This document shows, piece after piece, positions 25,219 through 33,911 of a stretch of 60,817 bases of DNA. Every line of letters starts with the position of its first letter. The first letter of the stretch is position 1. The stretch lies in the NCBI GenBank assembly GCA_949288715.1, contig CASELH010000051.1, forward strand, positions 1 through 60,817. The letters are read 5' to 3'. The notes beneath the pieces were generated by a model. That model saw nothing but the letters and a program-made list of their open reading frames with translations, did no database searches and had not been told where the DNA came from. The translations under genes and the position numbers were made by a program. Source of the DNA: an uncultured Bacteroides sp. (GTDB lineage Bacteria; Bacteroidota; Bacteroidia; Bacteroidales; Bacteroidaceae).

Positions 25219-25980
25219 TCAGACGCCCAGGCGGAAGTTTGCCACGCTGACGGGCTCCAAAGACACCTCTTCGAACTTGTTGACGCAACCATCGCCTGCG
25301 GGGCACTGCGAGCAGAGGCCCAGCCAAAGCGTCTGCGGGTACTCGTTCTTGTACAGGCGCACCATCTGCCACTTCGCCTTATCGAGCGAGTAGTAGCAGG
25401 CAAAGGTGTGCGTGTCCGACGAAATCTTCAGGTACACCCAGGGCTGGCTGATGACATCGTGGTTATTGTCGTCCGACGTGCCGCGCGTGCGCACCGACAC
25501 CACGCGGTGGTTGCCCCGCTCGTCTTGCTCGAAGGCCAGCTTCTGCCACAGCCTGTCGCCGGCAAAGACAAAGAGGTCGGCCGCCGTGTAGACGTCTTCG
25601 GGCGCAAAGCCCGGCGTCACCTTGGCGGTAAAGGTGAAAGGCTTCGTGTTGTCCACCTCCGCCAGCAGCATGGGCGCCGTGGCCACGGGCTGCTTGCCCT
25701 CGGCCGGGTCGCAGAAGAAGTCGGTCTGGCCGCCGCAGCGGAATTCCATCACCCCCTCCTCTACCTGCACGCCCCGGTCGGCGCCGTTGAGCGCGCGGGT
25801 AAACGTCACGTTGCCGAAGGAGATGTTGCACTCGGCGTGCTGCACCGTCCACACGGCGCTTTCCGCGCCCGCTGCCGCCTTTTCTCCGGCTGCGGCTACT
25901 CCGGCTTCAGCCTTGGGCTTGCATCCGCCCAGGGCCAGCAATCCGCCCAGCAGGGCGCAACAAACAAATGTCTTTTTCAT
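25219..25980 (-). CDS. DUF1349 domain lipoprotein
   Basis: 253 residues. The lipobox ALGGC gives Cys20. An Ala-rich linker is followed by a concanavalin-like DUF1349 fold (WTVQHAECNISFGNVTFTRA; FTFTAKVTPGF; DLFVFAGDRLWQKLAFEQD; WVYLKISSDTHTFACYYSLD). DUF1349 domains resemble the beta-xylosidase C-terminal/enolase-regulator module and often bind or accompany glycan enzymes. No enzyme is adjacent. It is divergent from the LuxR-type gene. Confidence 0.8.
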   Translation of the reverse strand: MKKTFVCCALLGGLLALGGCKPKAEAGVAAAGEKAAAGAESAVWTVQHAECNISFGNVTFTRALNGADRGVQVEEGVMEFRCGGQTDFFCDPAEGKQPVATAPMLLAEVDNTKPFTFTAKVTPGFAPEDVYTAADLFVFAGDRLWQKLAFEQDERGNHRVVSVRTRGTSDDNNHDVISQPWVYLKISSDTHTFACYYSLDKAKWQMVRLYKNEYPQTLWLGLCSQCPAGDGCVNKFEEVSLEPVSVANFRLGV

Positions 25981-26001
25981 CGCTTATTCCTAATTATTGG
26001 T

Positions 26002-26009
26002 TACTTTTG
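26002..26009 (+). promoter_or_regulatory. -7 box (TACTTTTG) for the LuxR-type gene
   Basis: TACTTTTG lies 65 bases before 26074 in a short divergent region shared with the DUF1349 lipoprotein gene. A CATCTTTG variant on the other strand (about 26014-26021) could serve the lipoprotein gene. Confidence 0.45.
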
Positions 26010-26073
26010 CGGTGCAAAGATGGGCGAAAAGCCCGGAAGGCGCAATAGTCAAAATTAACCAATTTGCCACGCT

Positions 26074-26841
26074 ATGCACACTCAGGAAGAAAAGCTGAAA
26101 CAGCTGCTCAGCGCACAGCCGTTTGCCGGCGGGCAGGGGCAGCAGGAAGTCTTGGAGAAAAGGAAAAGGCAGGCCGAGGCCTTTGTGGAGATTGAGAACG
26201 GCATTGCCGTCCTGTCCGACTACCTGCACGCCCGCAGCTACATCTGGGCAGGCAGCTTCGGCCGCCTCATAGGCATCGGGCACAGCCCCGCCACCATCAG
26301 CTCGGCGTTCGAGGACGAGATATTCCGCTGCCTCCTGCCCGAAGACCTGGTGGAACGCCACGTGCTGGAGCTGCACTACTACCGCTTCATGCAGTCCGTC
26401 CCCCTCGACGCGCGGCAGGACTACCACACCCTGTGCCAGATACACTTCCGCCTGGCCAACGGCGCCATAGCCCCCGTGCTGCACCGCACGTGCTACCTGG
26501 AAAGCCTGCCCGACGGCAGCGTGTGGCTCGCCCTGTGCCTCTACACCCCCTGCGGGAGTGCCGAAGGCCAACGCGCCATTCCCCCGCAGATAGTGAACCA
26601 TGCCACCGGCGAAACCATTCCCTACGACCGCTACGGGCAGCTAGACCGGCAGTTGCTCAGCCCCCGCGAGGCCGAAGTGCTGGCCCTGCTGGCCCGGGGC
26701 TGCAGCAGCAAGCAGGTGGCCCGGCAGCTGTGCATCGCCACCAACACCGTCTACCGCCACCGGCAGAACATCCTGGCCGCCCTGCAGGTGAGCAACACCG
26801 CCATGGCCGTGCAGGTAGGCATCCGCCTGGGCCTTATCTAA
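26074..26841 (+). CDS. LuxR/GerE-type transcriptional regulator with PAS-like N-terminus
   Basis: 255 residues. The C-terminal GerE helix-turn-helix spans about 190-250 (LLSPREAEVLALLARGCSSK, QVARQLCIATNTVYRHRQNI, LAALQV). The N-terminal ~160 residues look like a PAS-type sensor (AGSFGRLIGIGHSPATISSA, EDLVERHVLELHYYRFMQSV). No receiver Asp is visible, so it is not a classical response regulator. It may control the divergent lipoprotein gene; that is inference from position. Confidence 0.85.
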   Translation: MHTQEEKLKQLLSAQPFAGGQGQQEVLEKRKRQAEAFVEIENGIAVLSDYLHARSYIWAGSFGRLIGIGHSPATISSAFEDEIFRCLLPEDLVERHVLELHYYRFMQSVPLDARQDYHTLCQIHFRLANGAIAPVLHRTCYLESLPDGSVWLALCLYTPCGSAEGQRAIPPQIVNHATGETIPYDRYGQLDRQLLSPREAEVLALLARGCSSKQVARQLCIATNTVYRHRQNILAALQVSNTAMAVQVGIRLGLI

Positions 26842-26847
26842 ACCCCT

Positions 26848-26916
26848 CCCGCCGGCGATGGAAGGCTACCGAGCGGGCGTAGTATCGCCACCGAGCGGGC
26901 GTAGGAAGGCTGGTAC
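26848..26916. repeat. R7 short palindromic repeats
   Basis: CCGCCGGCGATGGAAGGCTA, CCGAGCGGGCGTAGTATCGC and CCGAGCGGGCGTAGGAAGGC lie in tandem just after the LuxR-type gene. Related units occur at about 30525-30602, 39903-39990, 45215-45252 and 60586-60652. Confidence 0.7.
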
Positions 26917-26965
26917 GGCAGGCATTTTCCACTGCCCGCGTTTTGCCATATCCGGGCAAATGCTT

Positions 26966-26973
26966 ATATTTGC
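26966..26973 (+). promoter_or_regulatory. -7 box (TATATTTG)
   Basis: TATATTTG with TTTTG about 22 bases upstream (26940-26944). Transcription would start near 26980, which decides the start of the next gene at 26991 rather than 26943. Confidence 0.6.
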
Positions 26974-26990
26974 AGGGCAATAACTACGGT

Positions 26991-27236
26991 ATGGGCAATT
27001 GGGAAAAACAACAAGAAGCACGGAAAGAAGGCAGGGAGAAAGACAAAACACGCCGTGAAAAGCTGGCAGGATATTTCTTCAACCTCTCGCAACTTGCTTT
27101 TGCCGGGCTCGTCATCGGATGGATAACCCCGCTGGCCTCCAAATCCGACACTGCCCAAGATTGGGCCGTATTGGCAGGAGGAATTGCATTTACCACCGTA
27201 TTTGCCGCCATAGGAAACAAGATATTGAAATACTAA
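26991..27236 (+). CDS. small membrane protein, 81 aa
   Basis: MGNWEKQQEARKEGREKDKT is a highly charged N-terminus. Two hydrophobic segments follow (LAGYFFNLSQLAFAGLVIGW and VLAGGIAFTTVFAAIGNKIL). Family unknown to me. The in-frame upstream ATG at 26943 precedes the -7 box and is rejected. A 34-codon membrane protein follows 15 bases later, probably on the same transcript. Confidence 0.7.
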   Translation: MGNWEKQQEARKEGREKDKTRREKLAGYFFNLSQLAFAGLVIGWITPLASKSDTAQDWAVLAGGIAFTTVFAAIGNKILKY

Positions 27237-27251
27237 AAAAGACATACGACT

Positions 27252-27356
27252 ATGGACATGCTCGCAGCAACATATATCATCGGCAGCATCATCGGCCTGG
27301 GAATCCTTGTCTGGCTTTATACCAAATCGGGAAAGAGGTGGCTGCAAAACCTCTGA
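27252..27356 (+). CDS. small membrane protein, 34 aa
   Basis: MDMLAATYIIGSIIGLGILV then WLYTKSGKRWLQNL: one transmembrane helix and a basic tail, a common layout of bacterial small membrane proteins. It lies 15 bases after the 81-residue membrane protein. No family is recognised. Confidence 0.6.
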   Translation: MDMLAATYIIGSIIGLGILVWLYTKSGKRWLQNL

Positions 27357-27450
27357 TGCCCTCTCCTTGCCCCATAATTTCCCGCTACAAAAAGTCCCAC
27401 TCCCCTCACACTTTCCCCCTATCCGCGCTACAGGGAAACAAAAAAATCTG

Positions 27451-27487
27451 TATCTTTGTACTCCGCGATGCCATTTTTGTAAATGGC
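27451..27487 (+). promoter_or_regulatory. -7 box and leader hairpin upstream of dtd
   Basis: TATCTTTG (27451-27458) is followed by the hairpin TGCCATTT-TTGT-AAATGGCA (27469-27488), then the R2 core. The leader to dtd would be about 185 bases. Confidence 0.45.
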
Positions 27488-27502
27488 AAACGGGAATTCA
27501 GT

Positions 27503-27610
27503 TTAGGCGCGGATTACGCGGATTTCACGGATATATTATTTGTGAAATCCTTGTTATTCACTATTCTATGATAAAACTTAATCCGTGAAATCCGCGTAAT
27601 CCGCGCCTAA
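27503..27610. repeat. R2 core palindrome
   Basis: TTAGGCGCGGATTACGCGGA pairs with TCCGCGTAATCCGCGCCTAA around ~45 bases. The GTGTGTC outer ends found at 9826 and 39689 are absent. Confidence 0.85.
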
Positions 27611-27648
27611 AAATACACCGATAAACCATCATTCGACAAAGAAGCGAA

Positions 27649-28101
27649 ATGAGAATAGTCATCCAACGCACCGCCCACGCCTCCGTCACCATCGGCGGAA
27701 GGCAGAAGTCCGCCATAGGCCGCGGGCTGCTCATACTGGTGGGCATAGAAGACAGCGACGGCCGGGAAGACATCGACTGGCTGACGCACAAGATAGTGAA
27801 CCTGCGCGTGTTCGACGACGCCGAGGGCGTGATGAACCGCTCCGTGCTCGACGTAGGGGGCGACCTGCTGGTCGTCAGCCAGTTCACCCTGCACGCCTCC
27901 ACCCGCAAGGGCAACCGCCCCAGCTACATCCGCGCCGCGCGCCCCGAGGTGGCCGTGCCCCTGTACGAACAGTTCTGCCAGACGCTCTCCGCCGCCCTGG
28001 GCAAGCCCGTGCAGACGGGCGAGTTTGGCGCCGACATGAAGGTGGAACTGCTGAACGACGGGCCGGTGACGATACTGATGGATACGAAGCAGAAAGAGTA
28101 G
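27649..28101 (+). CDS. dtd: D-aminoacyl-tRNA deacylase
   Basis: 150 residues. SQFTLHAS (about 78-85) and [11 protein letters not shown] (about 135-145) are the two catalytic DTD motifs. It removes D-amino acids from mischarged tRNA. It normally follows uvrC in Bacteroides; here 2.5 kb separate them. Confidence 0.96.
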   Translation: MRIVIQRTAHASVTIGGRQKSAIGRGLLILVGIEDSDGREDIDWLTHKIVNLRVFDDAEGVMNRSVLDVGGDLLVVSQFTLHASTRKGNRPSYIRAARPEVAVPLYEQFCQTLSAALGKPVQTGEFGADMKVELLNDGPVTILMDTKQKE

Positions 28102-28104
28102 GCA

Positions 28105-28230
28105 TGTAGTGATTAGTGGTTAGTGATTAGTGATTAATACGTACTTGTCACTCCCCACTAATCACTGATCACTAACCCATTAATCACTAATCACTAACCC
28201 GCTAATCACTAATCACTAACCCGCTAAACA
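28105..28230. repeat. R5 ATCACTAA inverted array
   Basis: TAGTGATTAGTGGTTAGTGA and complementary CACTAATCACTAACCC words form a palindromic array with GATTAATACGTACTTG near the middle. Other copies are at 12350-12455, 14098-14122, 43346-43378 and 44281-44305. Confidence 0.8.
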
Positions 28231-28238
28231 CTACCAAC

Positions 28239-28565
28239 GTGACTATAGAAGAAGCCCAACAACAAGTAGACCGGTGGATACGCCAATACGGCGTGCGCTA
28301 CTTCAGCGAGCTGACCAACATGGCCGTGCTCACCGAAGAAGTGGGCGAGCTGGCACGCGTCATGGCCCGGCGCTACGGCGACCAGTCGTTCAAGCCCGGC
28401 GAAAGCGACAACCTGGAAGAAGAGCTGGCCGACGTGCTCTGGGTCCTCATCTGCCTGGCCAACCAGACAGGCACCGACCTCACCCAAGCCTTCCGCCGAA
28501 CCCTTGAGAAGAAAACTGCCCGAGACAAAGAAAGGCACATCAATAACCCCAAACTGAAAGAATGA
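28239..28565 (+). CDS. MazG-like nucleotide pyrophosphohydrolase
   Basis: 108 residues from a GTG start immediately after the R5 array. The helical MazG fold is shown by FSELTNMAVLTEEVGELARV (E-x2-E) and EEELADVLWVLICLANQTG (E-x2-D), which together bind Mg. It hydrolyses NTPs or dNTPs for house-cleaning. It overlaps deoC by four bases (ATGA). Confidence 0.9.
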   Translation: MTIEEAQQQVDRWIRQYGVRYFSELTNMAVLTEEVGELARVMARRYGDQSFKPGESDNLEEELADVLWVLICLANQTGTDLTQAFRRTLEKKTARDKERHINNPKLKE

Positions 28566-29476
28566 TAATGGAGACAACTAACGAACAACCCACGCAAAGC
28601 AAGTACGACGCCGCACTGGCCAAGTACAACACCCGGCTGACAGACGCCGAAGTAGCCGCCCAAGTGGCCGGCATCATCGAGGGCAAGGTGGCCGAAAACG
28701 ACCGCCCCGAGGTGAAGCAATTCCTCTTCCACTGCATCGACCTCACCACCCTATCCACCACCGACAACGACCAGAGCGTGATGAGCCTCACCCAGGCCGT
28801 CAACCGCCTGGACGAAGAGCACCCCGACCTGAAGAACGTGGCCTCCATCTGCGTCTACCCCGTATTCGCCGAAACCGTGCGCGACACGCTGGAGGTGGAC
28901 GACGTGCACATCACCTGCGTCAGCGGGGGCTTCCCCTCGTCGCAGACCTTCCCCGAGGTGAAGGTGGCCGAAACCGCCATGGCCATCATGGAGGGAGCCG
29001 ACGAGATAGACATCGTGATGAGCGTAGGAAAGTTTCTGGCCGGAGACTACGAGGCCCTGTGCGACGAAATTCAGGAGCTGAAGGAGACGTGCCGGCAACG
29101 CACGCTGAAAGTCATACTCGAAACCGGCGCCCTGGGCCCGATGGCGAACGTGAAGAAAGCCTCCATACTGGCCATGTATGCCGGGGCCGACTTCATCAAG
29201 ACCAGCACCGGCAAGCAGCAGCCCGCCGCCACGCCCGAGGCTGCCTACGTGATGTGCCAAGCCATCCGCGAGTACTACGAGCAGACGGGCACGCGCATAG
29301 GCTTCAAGCCCGCCGGAGGCCTCAGCACGGTGCACGACGCACTGGTGTACTACACCATCGTCAAGGAAGTGCTGGGCGAGGAGTGGCTCAACAACAGCCT
29401 CTTCCGCCTGGGCACCAGCCGCCTGGCCAACTTGCTGCTGAGCGACATCTTAGGACAGGAAGTGAAGTGGTTCTGA
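28562..29476 (+). CDS. deoC: deoxyribose-phosphate aldolase
   Basis: 304 residues, the longer Bacteroidetes form with an N-terminal extension. Lys213 in FIKTSTGK forms the Schiff base; EIDIVMSVGKFLAGDY and IGFKPAGGLST complete the barrel motifs. It cleaves 2-deoxyribose 5-phosphate to glyceraldehyde 3-phosphate and acetaldehyde. A second ATG at 28568 is also possible. Confidence 0.95.
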   Translation: MIMETTNEQPTQSKYDAALAKYNTRLTDAEVAAQVAGIIEGKVAENDRPEVKQFLFHCIDLTTLSTTDNDQSVMSLTQAVNRLDEEHPDLKNVASICVYPVFAETVRDTLEVDDVHITCVSGGFPSSQTFPEVKVAETAMAIMEGADEIDIVMSVGKFLAGDYEALCDEIQELKETCRQRTLKVILETGALGPMANVKKASILAMYAGADFIKTSTGKQQPAATPEAAYVMCQAIREYYEQTGTRIGFKPAGGLSTVHDALVYYTIVKEVLGEEWLNNSLFRLGTSRLANLLLSDILGQEVKWF

Positions 29477-29492
29477 AAAGAGACGGGGCGGG

Positions 29493-30467
29493 TCACTTGT
29501 CCCGCTCCACCACGTAGTCCAGGTAGGCGGTGAAGGCGCGGCGCAGGCTGTCGTCGGCGAGGCCGGAAATGAATTCGAGGGCACGGTCGCGATACTGGTG
29601 CATGACGCACGAGGCATACTCCATGCCTCCGTTGTCCTTGGTGAACTGCACCAGGCGGCCGATGTCGTCGGGCGAGGCGGTGCCGCGCTTCACGCGCACG
29701 GCCAGGTCGCGCATCAGGGGGTCGGCCACGTTGTTCAGCACGTACAAGGCAGGCAGCGTCAGCTTGCCCTCGTGCATGTCGTTGCCCGTGGGCTTGCCCA
29801 CCGCGGGGCTGTCGAAGTAGTCGAATATGTCATCCTTTATCTGAAAGCAGATGCCGATGTTTTCGCCCAAGAGGCGGGCGCGTTCGGCCTGCGCGTCGGT
29901 GGCGCCGGCGGCCAGTGCCCCTGCCTTGGTGCAGGCGGCAAAGAGGGCGGCAGTCTTCTTGCGGATGACGTCGAAGTATATGGATTCCGAAAAGTTCAGG
30001 TTGTCCACGTTGGAGAGTTGCAGCAGTTCGCCCTCGGCCAGGTCCTGGCCCAGGCGCGCCACGACCTCGATGATGCGGTGGTCGCGCGTCAGCTCCACCT
30101 GCACCAGGGCGGTGGCCAGCAGGAAGTCGCCGGCCAGCACGGCCACCTTGTTGTTGAACACGGCGTTGACCGAGAGTTGCCCGCGCCGCTCGCCGCTTTC
30201 GTCCACCACGTCGTCGTGCACCAGGCTGGCGGTGTGCAGCAGTTCGAGCGACACGGCCGAGTGGTAGGCCTCCGGGCCCGCCCCTCCGCATGCCTTGGCC
30301 ACGAGCAGCAGCAGCATGGGGCGCATCATCTTGCCGTTCTTTTGCCGGATGTGCGCAATGACGCTTTGCAACAAGGGGTTGGAGCTGGAGAGCGAGTCGT
30401 CGAACAGTTGGCGGAACTCCTTCAGCTCGGCAGAAATGGGCGTTTGTATGAGAGTCAGATAATCCAT
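29493..30467 (-). CDS. trans-isoprenyl (octaprenyl-type) diphosphate synthase
   Basis: 324 residues. The first Asp-rich motif is HDDVVDESGERRG (about 84-96) and the second is KDDIFDYFD (about 210-218); GKMMRPMLLLLVAKACGG precedes. It makes the polyprenyl chain for menaquinone or a related lipid; chain length cannot be told from sequence. Convergent with deoC, 16 bases apart. Confidence 0.92.
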   Translation of the reverse strand: MDYLTLIQTPISAELKEFRQLFDDSLSSSNPLLQSVIAHIRQKNGKMMRPMLLLLVAKACGGAGPEAYHSAVSLELLHTASLVHDDVVDESGERRGQLSVNAVFNNKVAVLAGDFLLATALVQVELTRDHRIIEVVARLGQDLAEGELLQLSNVDNLNFSESIYFDVIRKKTAALFAACTKAGALAAGATDAQAERARLLGENIGICFQIKDDIFDYFDSPAVGKPTGNDMHEGKLTLPALYVLNNVADPLMRDLAVRVKRGTASPDDIGRLVQFTKDNGGMEYASCVMHQYRDRALEFISGLADDSLRRAFTAYLDYVVERDK

Positions 30468-30749
30468 GCTTTACTATATGTGTATCTACGTATGCCGCCC
30501 GGCCGCGCGCGGGGGCCTTCCTCGGTGTGCCTTGCCTGCCCCGGTGGCGTTGAAACACTCGCGCGGTGGCGTAGGAGGCCCACCGCGGCAGCGTTGAAAC
30601 GCCCGGATACAAGGTATACAAAGGCATCCGCAAGGGCATGAGGCACCGGCCCGGCGGCTGCATACTGCGCTATTCGGTCACAAAAATAGTAATAAAACGC
30701 AGAATACGGTATTTTTTTGTACTTTTACCAAGAAAATAACGATAAATTC

Positions 30750-33569
30750 ATGGAATCAGCAGACAAATTATTCCTTCTGGACGCTTACGCGCTCATCTAC
30801 CGGGCTTATTATGCTTTTATCAAAGCGCCCCGCATCAACTCCAAAGGCTTCAACACGTCGGCCGTGCTGGGCTTTGTCAACACCCTCGAAGAAGTGCTGC
30901 GCAAGGAGCGGCCCTCGCACATCGGCGTGGCCTTCGACCCCGCCGGGCCCACCTTCCGCCACGAGGCCTACGAGCAGTACAAGGCGCAGCGCGAGGAGAC
31001 GCCGGAGGTCATCCGCCTCTCCGTACCTATTATAAAAGACATCATCCGCGCCTACCGCATCCCCATACTCGAGGTGCCGGGCTACGAGGCCGACGACGTC
31101 ATTGGCACCCTGGCCCTGGAGGCAGGCCGACGCGGCATAGACACCTACATGATGACGCCCGACAAAGACTACGGCCAACTCGTGGGCGGCACCGTGCGCA
31201 TGTACCGCCCCAAGCACACGGGCGGCTTCGAGGTGATGGGGCCCGAGGAGGTCATGGCCAAGTTCGGCATCGCGAGCACCGCCCAGGTCATCGACATGCT
31301 GGGGCTGATGGGCGATGCGGCCGACAACATTCCCGGCTGTCCCGGCGTGGGCGAAAAGACGGCGCAGAAGCTCATCGCCCAGTTTGGCAGCATAGACAAC
31401 CTCTTGGCCCATACCGACCAGCTGAAGGGTGCACTCCGCAAGAAGGTGGAGGAGAACAGCGAGCAGATACGCTTCTCCAAATTCCTGGCCACCATAAAGA
31501 CCGACGTGCCCATTGCCCTCGACCTGCCCGCCCTGGTGCGCGAGCAGCCCGACGAGGGGGAACTGCGCCGGCTGTTCGGCGAGCTGGAGTTCCGCACCCT
31601 GGCGGACCGCGTGCTGGGCAAGTCCTCACCCACCCCGCCGGCGGCCGACCCCTATGCCGGCACCCTCTTTGCCCAACCCTCGGCTGCCGCCCCCGCCCAA
31701 GGCGATTTGTTTGCCGAAAATCCCGCCGGCGGCACAGCCCCTGCCGAAAATCGGCCTCTACAGTGCCTTCAAGACCTCGATGTAGACTACCAACTGGCTG
31801 ACACCGAAGAAAAAAGGCAGGAAATGCTAAGAAAACTGCTGACAGCCGAAACGCTCGCGATAGACACCGAGACCACCGGCACCGAGCCCATGCTGGCCGA
31901 CCTGGTGGGCATGAGCTTCTGCCCGGAGCCGGGACGTGCCTGGTACGTCCCCGTGCCCGCCGACCGCGCCGAGGCCACCCGCATCGTGCACTCCCTGCGT
32001 GCGCTCTACGAAAACCCGCACACCTTGAAGGTGGGGCAGAACATAAAGTACGACATGATAATGCTGCAAAACTACGGCGTGCGCGTCTGCGGTCCGCTGT
32101 TCGACACCATGCTGGCCCACTACGTCCTCCAGCCCGAGCTGCGCCACAACATGGACTACCTGGCCGAAATCTACCTGAACTACCGCACCATCCACATCGA
32201 AGAGCTGCTGGGCCACAAGGGCAGGGGCCAGAAGACCATGGCCGACCTCCCGCCCGCCGACGTCTACCGCTACGCCTGCGAGGATGCCGACGTCACCCTC
32301 CGCCTCCGGAACGTGCTGGATAAGGAACTCAAGCAAGCGGGCGCCGAAGCCTTGCTGCGCGACGTGGAGATGCCCCTGGTGCCCGTGCTCGTCAACCTGG
32401 AGACCAACGGCGTGCGCATAGACACCGCAGCCCTGCGGCAGACGTCGGAAGACTTCGGCACGCGGCTCCGCCAGATAGAGCAGGACATCTACCGCCTGGC
32501 CGGCGAAGTGTTCAACATCGCCTCGCCCCGCCAGGTGGGCGAAGTGCTCTTCGACCGCCTCAAGATTGACGCCAAGCCCAAGAAGACGAAGACCGGCCAG
32601 TACGTCACCTCCGAGGAGGTGCTCGAAAGCCTGCGTCCGCGCCACGCCATCGTGGGCCGCATACTGGAGTACCGCGGGCTGAAGAAGCTGCTGGGCACCT
32701 ACGTAGACGCCCTGCCCCAGCTCATCAACCCCCGCACGGGGCGCATACACACGTCGTTCAACCAGGCAGTCACCGCCACCGGCCGCCTCAGCAGCAGCAA
32801 CCCCAACCTGCAGAACATACCGGTGCGCGACGACGATGGCAAGGAGATACGCAAGGCCTTCATCCCCGACGACGGGTGCCGCTTCTTCTCCGCCGACTAC
32901 TCGCAGATAGAACTGCGCATCATGGCCCACCTCAGCCAGGACCCCAACATGATTGAGGCTTTCACCGAAGGCCACGACATCCACGCCGCCACCGCCGCCA
33001 AGATATACCACGTGCCCCTGGAGGAAGTCACCCCCGACATGCGCCGCAAGGCCAAGACGGCCAACTTCGGCATCATCTACGGCATCTCGGTCTTCGGGCT
33101 GGCCGAACGCATGGGCGTTTCCCGCCAGGAGGCCAAGGAGCTGATAGACGGCTACTTTGCCACCTACCCGCAGGTGAAGGCCTACATGGACCGCAGCATC
33201 GAGGTGGCGCGCGCGCAGGGCTTCGTGGAGACCATCTTCCACCGCAAGCGTTACTTGCCCGACATCAACTCGCGCAACGCCACCGTGCGCGGCTATGCCG
33301 AGCGCAACGCCATCAACGCACCCATACAGGGCAGCGCGGCGGACATCATCAAGGTGGCCATGGCACGCATCTACCAGCGCTTCCAGGCCGAAGGCATCAA
33401 GGCCAAGATGCTGCTGCAGGTGCACGACGAACTGAACTTCAGTGTGCCGCCCCAGGAAGAAGAGCGCGTGCAGCGCATCGTCATCGACGAGATGGAGCAC
33501 GCCTTCCCCATGCGCGTGCCCCTCAAGGCCGACTGCGGCTGGGGCGCCAACTGGCTGGAGGCGCACTGA
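30750..33569 (+). CDS. polA: DNA polymerase I
   Basis: 939 residues from ATG 30750 (upstream codons to 30717 lie in the promoter-like A+T stretch). The 5'-3' exonuclease (LDAYALIYRAYYAF; GYEADDVIGTLA; GDAADNIPGCPGVGEKTA) is followed by a Pro/Ala linker (~290-345), the 3'-5' exonuclease with Asp372 and Glu374 (AIDTETTG) retained, and the polymerase domain (SADYSQIELRIMAHLS; AKTANFGIIYGISVFGLA; QVHDELNF). Full length, with the proofreading residues kept. Confidence 0.97.
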   Translation: MESADKLFLLDAYALIYRAYYAFIKAPRINSKGFNTSAVLGFVNTLEEVLRKERPSHIGVAFDPAGPTFRHEAYEQYKAQREETPEVIRLSVPIIKDIIRAYRIPILEVPGYEADDVIGTLALEAGRRGIDTYMMTPDKDYGQLVGGTVRMYRPKHTGGFEVMGPEEVMAKFGIASTAQVIDMLGLMGDAADNIPGCPGVGEKTAQKLIAQFGSIDNLLAHTDQLKGALRKKVEENSEQIRFSKFLATIKTDVPIALDLPALVREQPDEGELRRLFGELEFRTLADRVLGKSSPTPPAADPYAGTLFAQPSAAAPAQGDLFAENPAGGTAPAENRPLQCLQDLDVDYQLADTEEKRQEMLRKLLTAETLAIDTETTGTEPMLADLVGMSFCPEPGRAWYVPVPADRAEATRIVHSLRALYENPHTLKVGQNIKYDMIMLQNYGVRVCGPLFDTMLAHYVLQPELRHNMDYLAEIYLNYRTIHIEELLGHKGRGQKTMADLPPADVYRYACEDADVTLRLRNVLDKELKQAGAEALLRDVEMPLVPVLVNLETNGVRIDTAALRQTSEDFGTRLRQIEQDIYRLAGEVFNIASPRQVGEVLFDRLKIDAKPKKTKTGQYVTSEEVLESLRPRHAIVGRILEYRGLKKLLGTYVDALPQLINPRTGRIHTSFNQAVTATGRLSSSNPNLQNIPVRDDDGKEIRKAFIPDDGCRFFSADYSQIELRIMAHLSQDPNMIEAFTEGHDIHAATAAKIYHVPLEEVTPDMRRKAKTANFGIIYGISVFGLAERMGVSRQEAKELIDGYFATYPQVKAYMDRSIEVARAQGFVETIFHRKRYLPDINSRNATVRGYAERNAINAPIQGSAADIIKVAMARIYQRFQAEGIKAKMLLQVHDELNFSVPPQEEERVQRIVIDEMEHAFPMRVPLKADCGWGANWLEAH

Positions 33570-33602
33570 CCTGTGACTACTGCTTAAAATAGGAATTTAT
33601 AT

Positions 33603-33811
33603 GGCACACAGATGACACAGATTCTACGTGATGACCACAGATTTTTCCAGTATCTGTCATCCTGGAGCGGAACGCAGTGAAGTCGAAGGATCTCACATAA
33701 AGTACGTTCCTGTTAACGTGAGATTCTTCGACTACGCCCTTCGGGCTTCGCTCAGAATAACAGAAAAATAAAAACTGTGTAAATCTGTCCCATCTGTGTC
33801 ATCTGTGTGCC
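33603..33811. repeat. R3 composite inverted repeat
   Basis: Outer arms GGCACACAGATGACACAGA and its exact complement end at 33811. The inner arms are GTCGAAGGATCTCACATAAA and its near complement with GTGAGATTCTTCGAC. It occupies most of the 342-base gap between polA and the S41 gene. GATAAATTATC follows at 33817. Confidence 0.85.
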
Positions 33812-33857
33812 GCCCCGATAAATTATCATTTTAAGTGCTTACTTACCCGAAATTTCC

Positions 33858-33865
33858 TATCTTTG
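33858..33865 (+). promoter_or_regulatory. -7 box (TATCTTTG) for the S41 protease gene
   Basis: TATCTTTG, 47 bases before the start codon at 33912. It is preceded by GATAAATTATCATTTTAAG, the same module seen before the gene at 210 and at 12450. Confidence 0.55.
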
Positions 33866-33911
33866 TCCCCCGCTAATAAACAAATATTAACCATTAACAC
33901 CATCCTACGAG

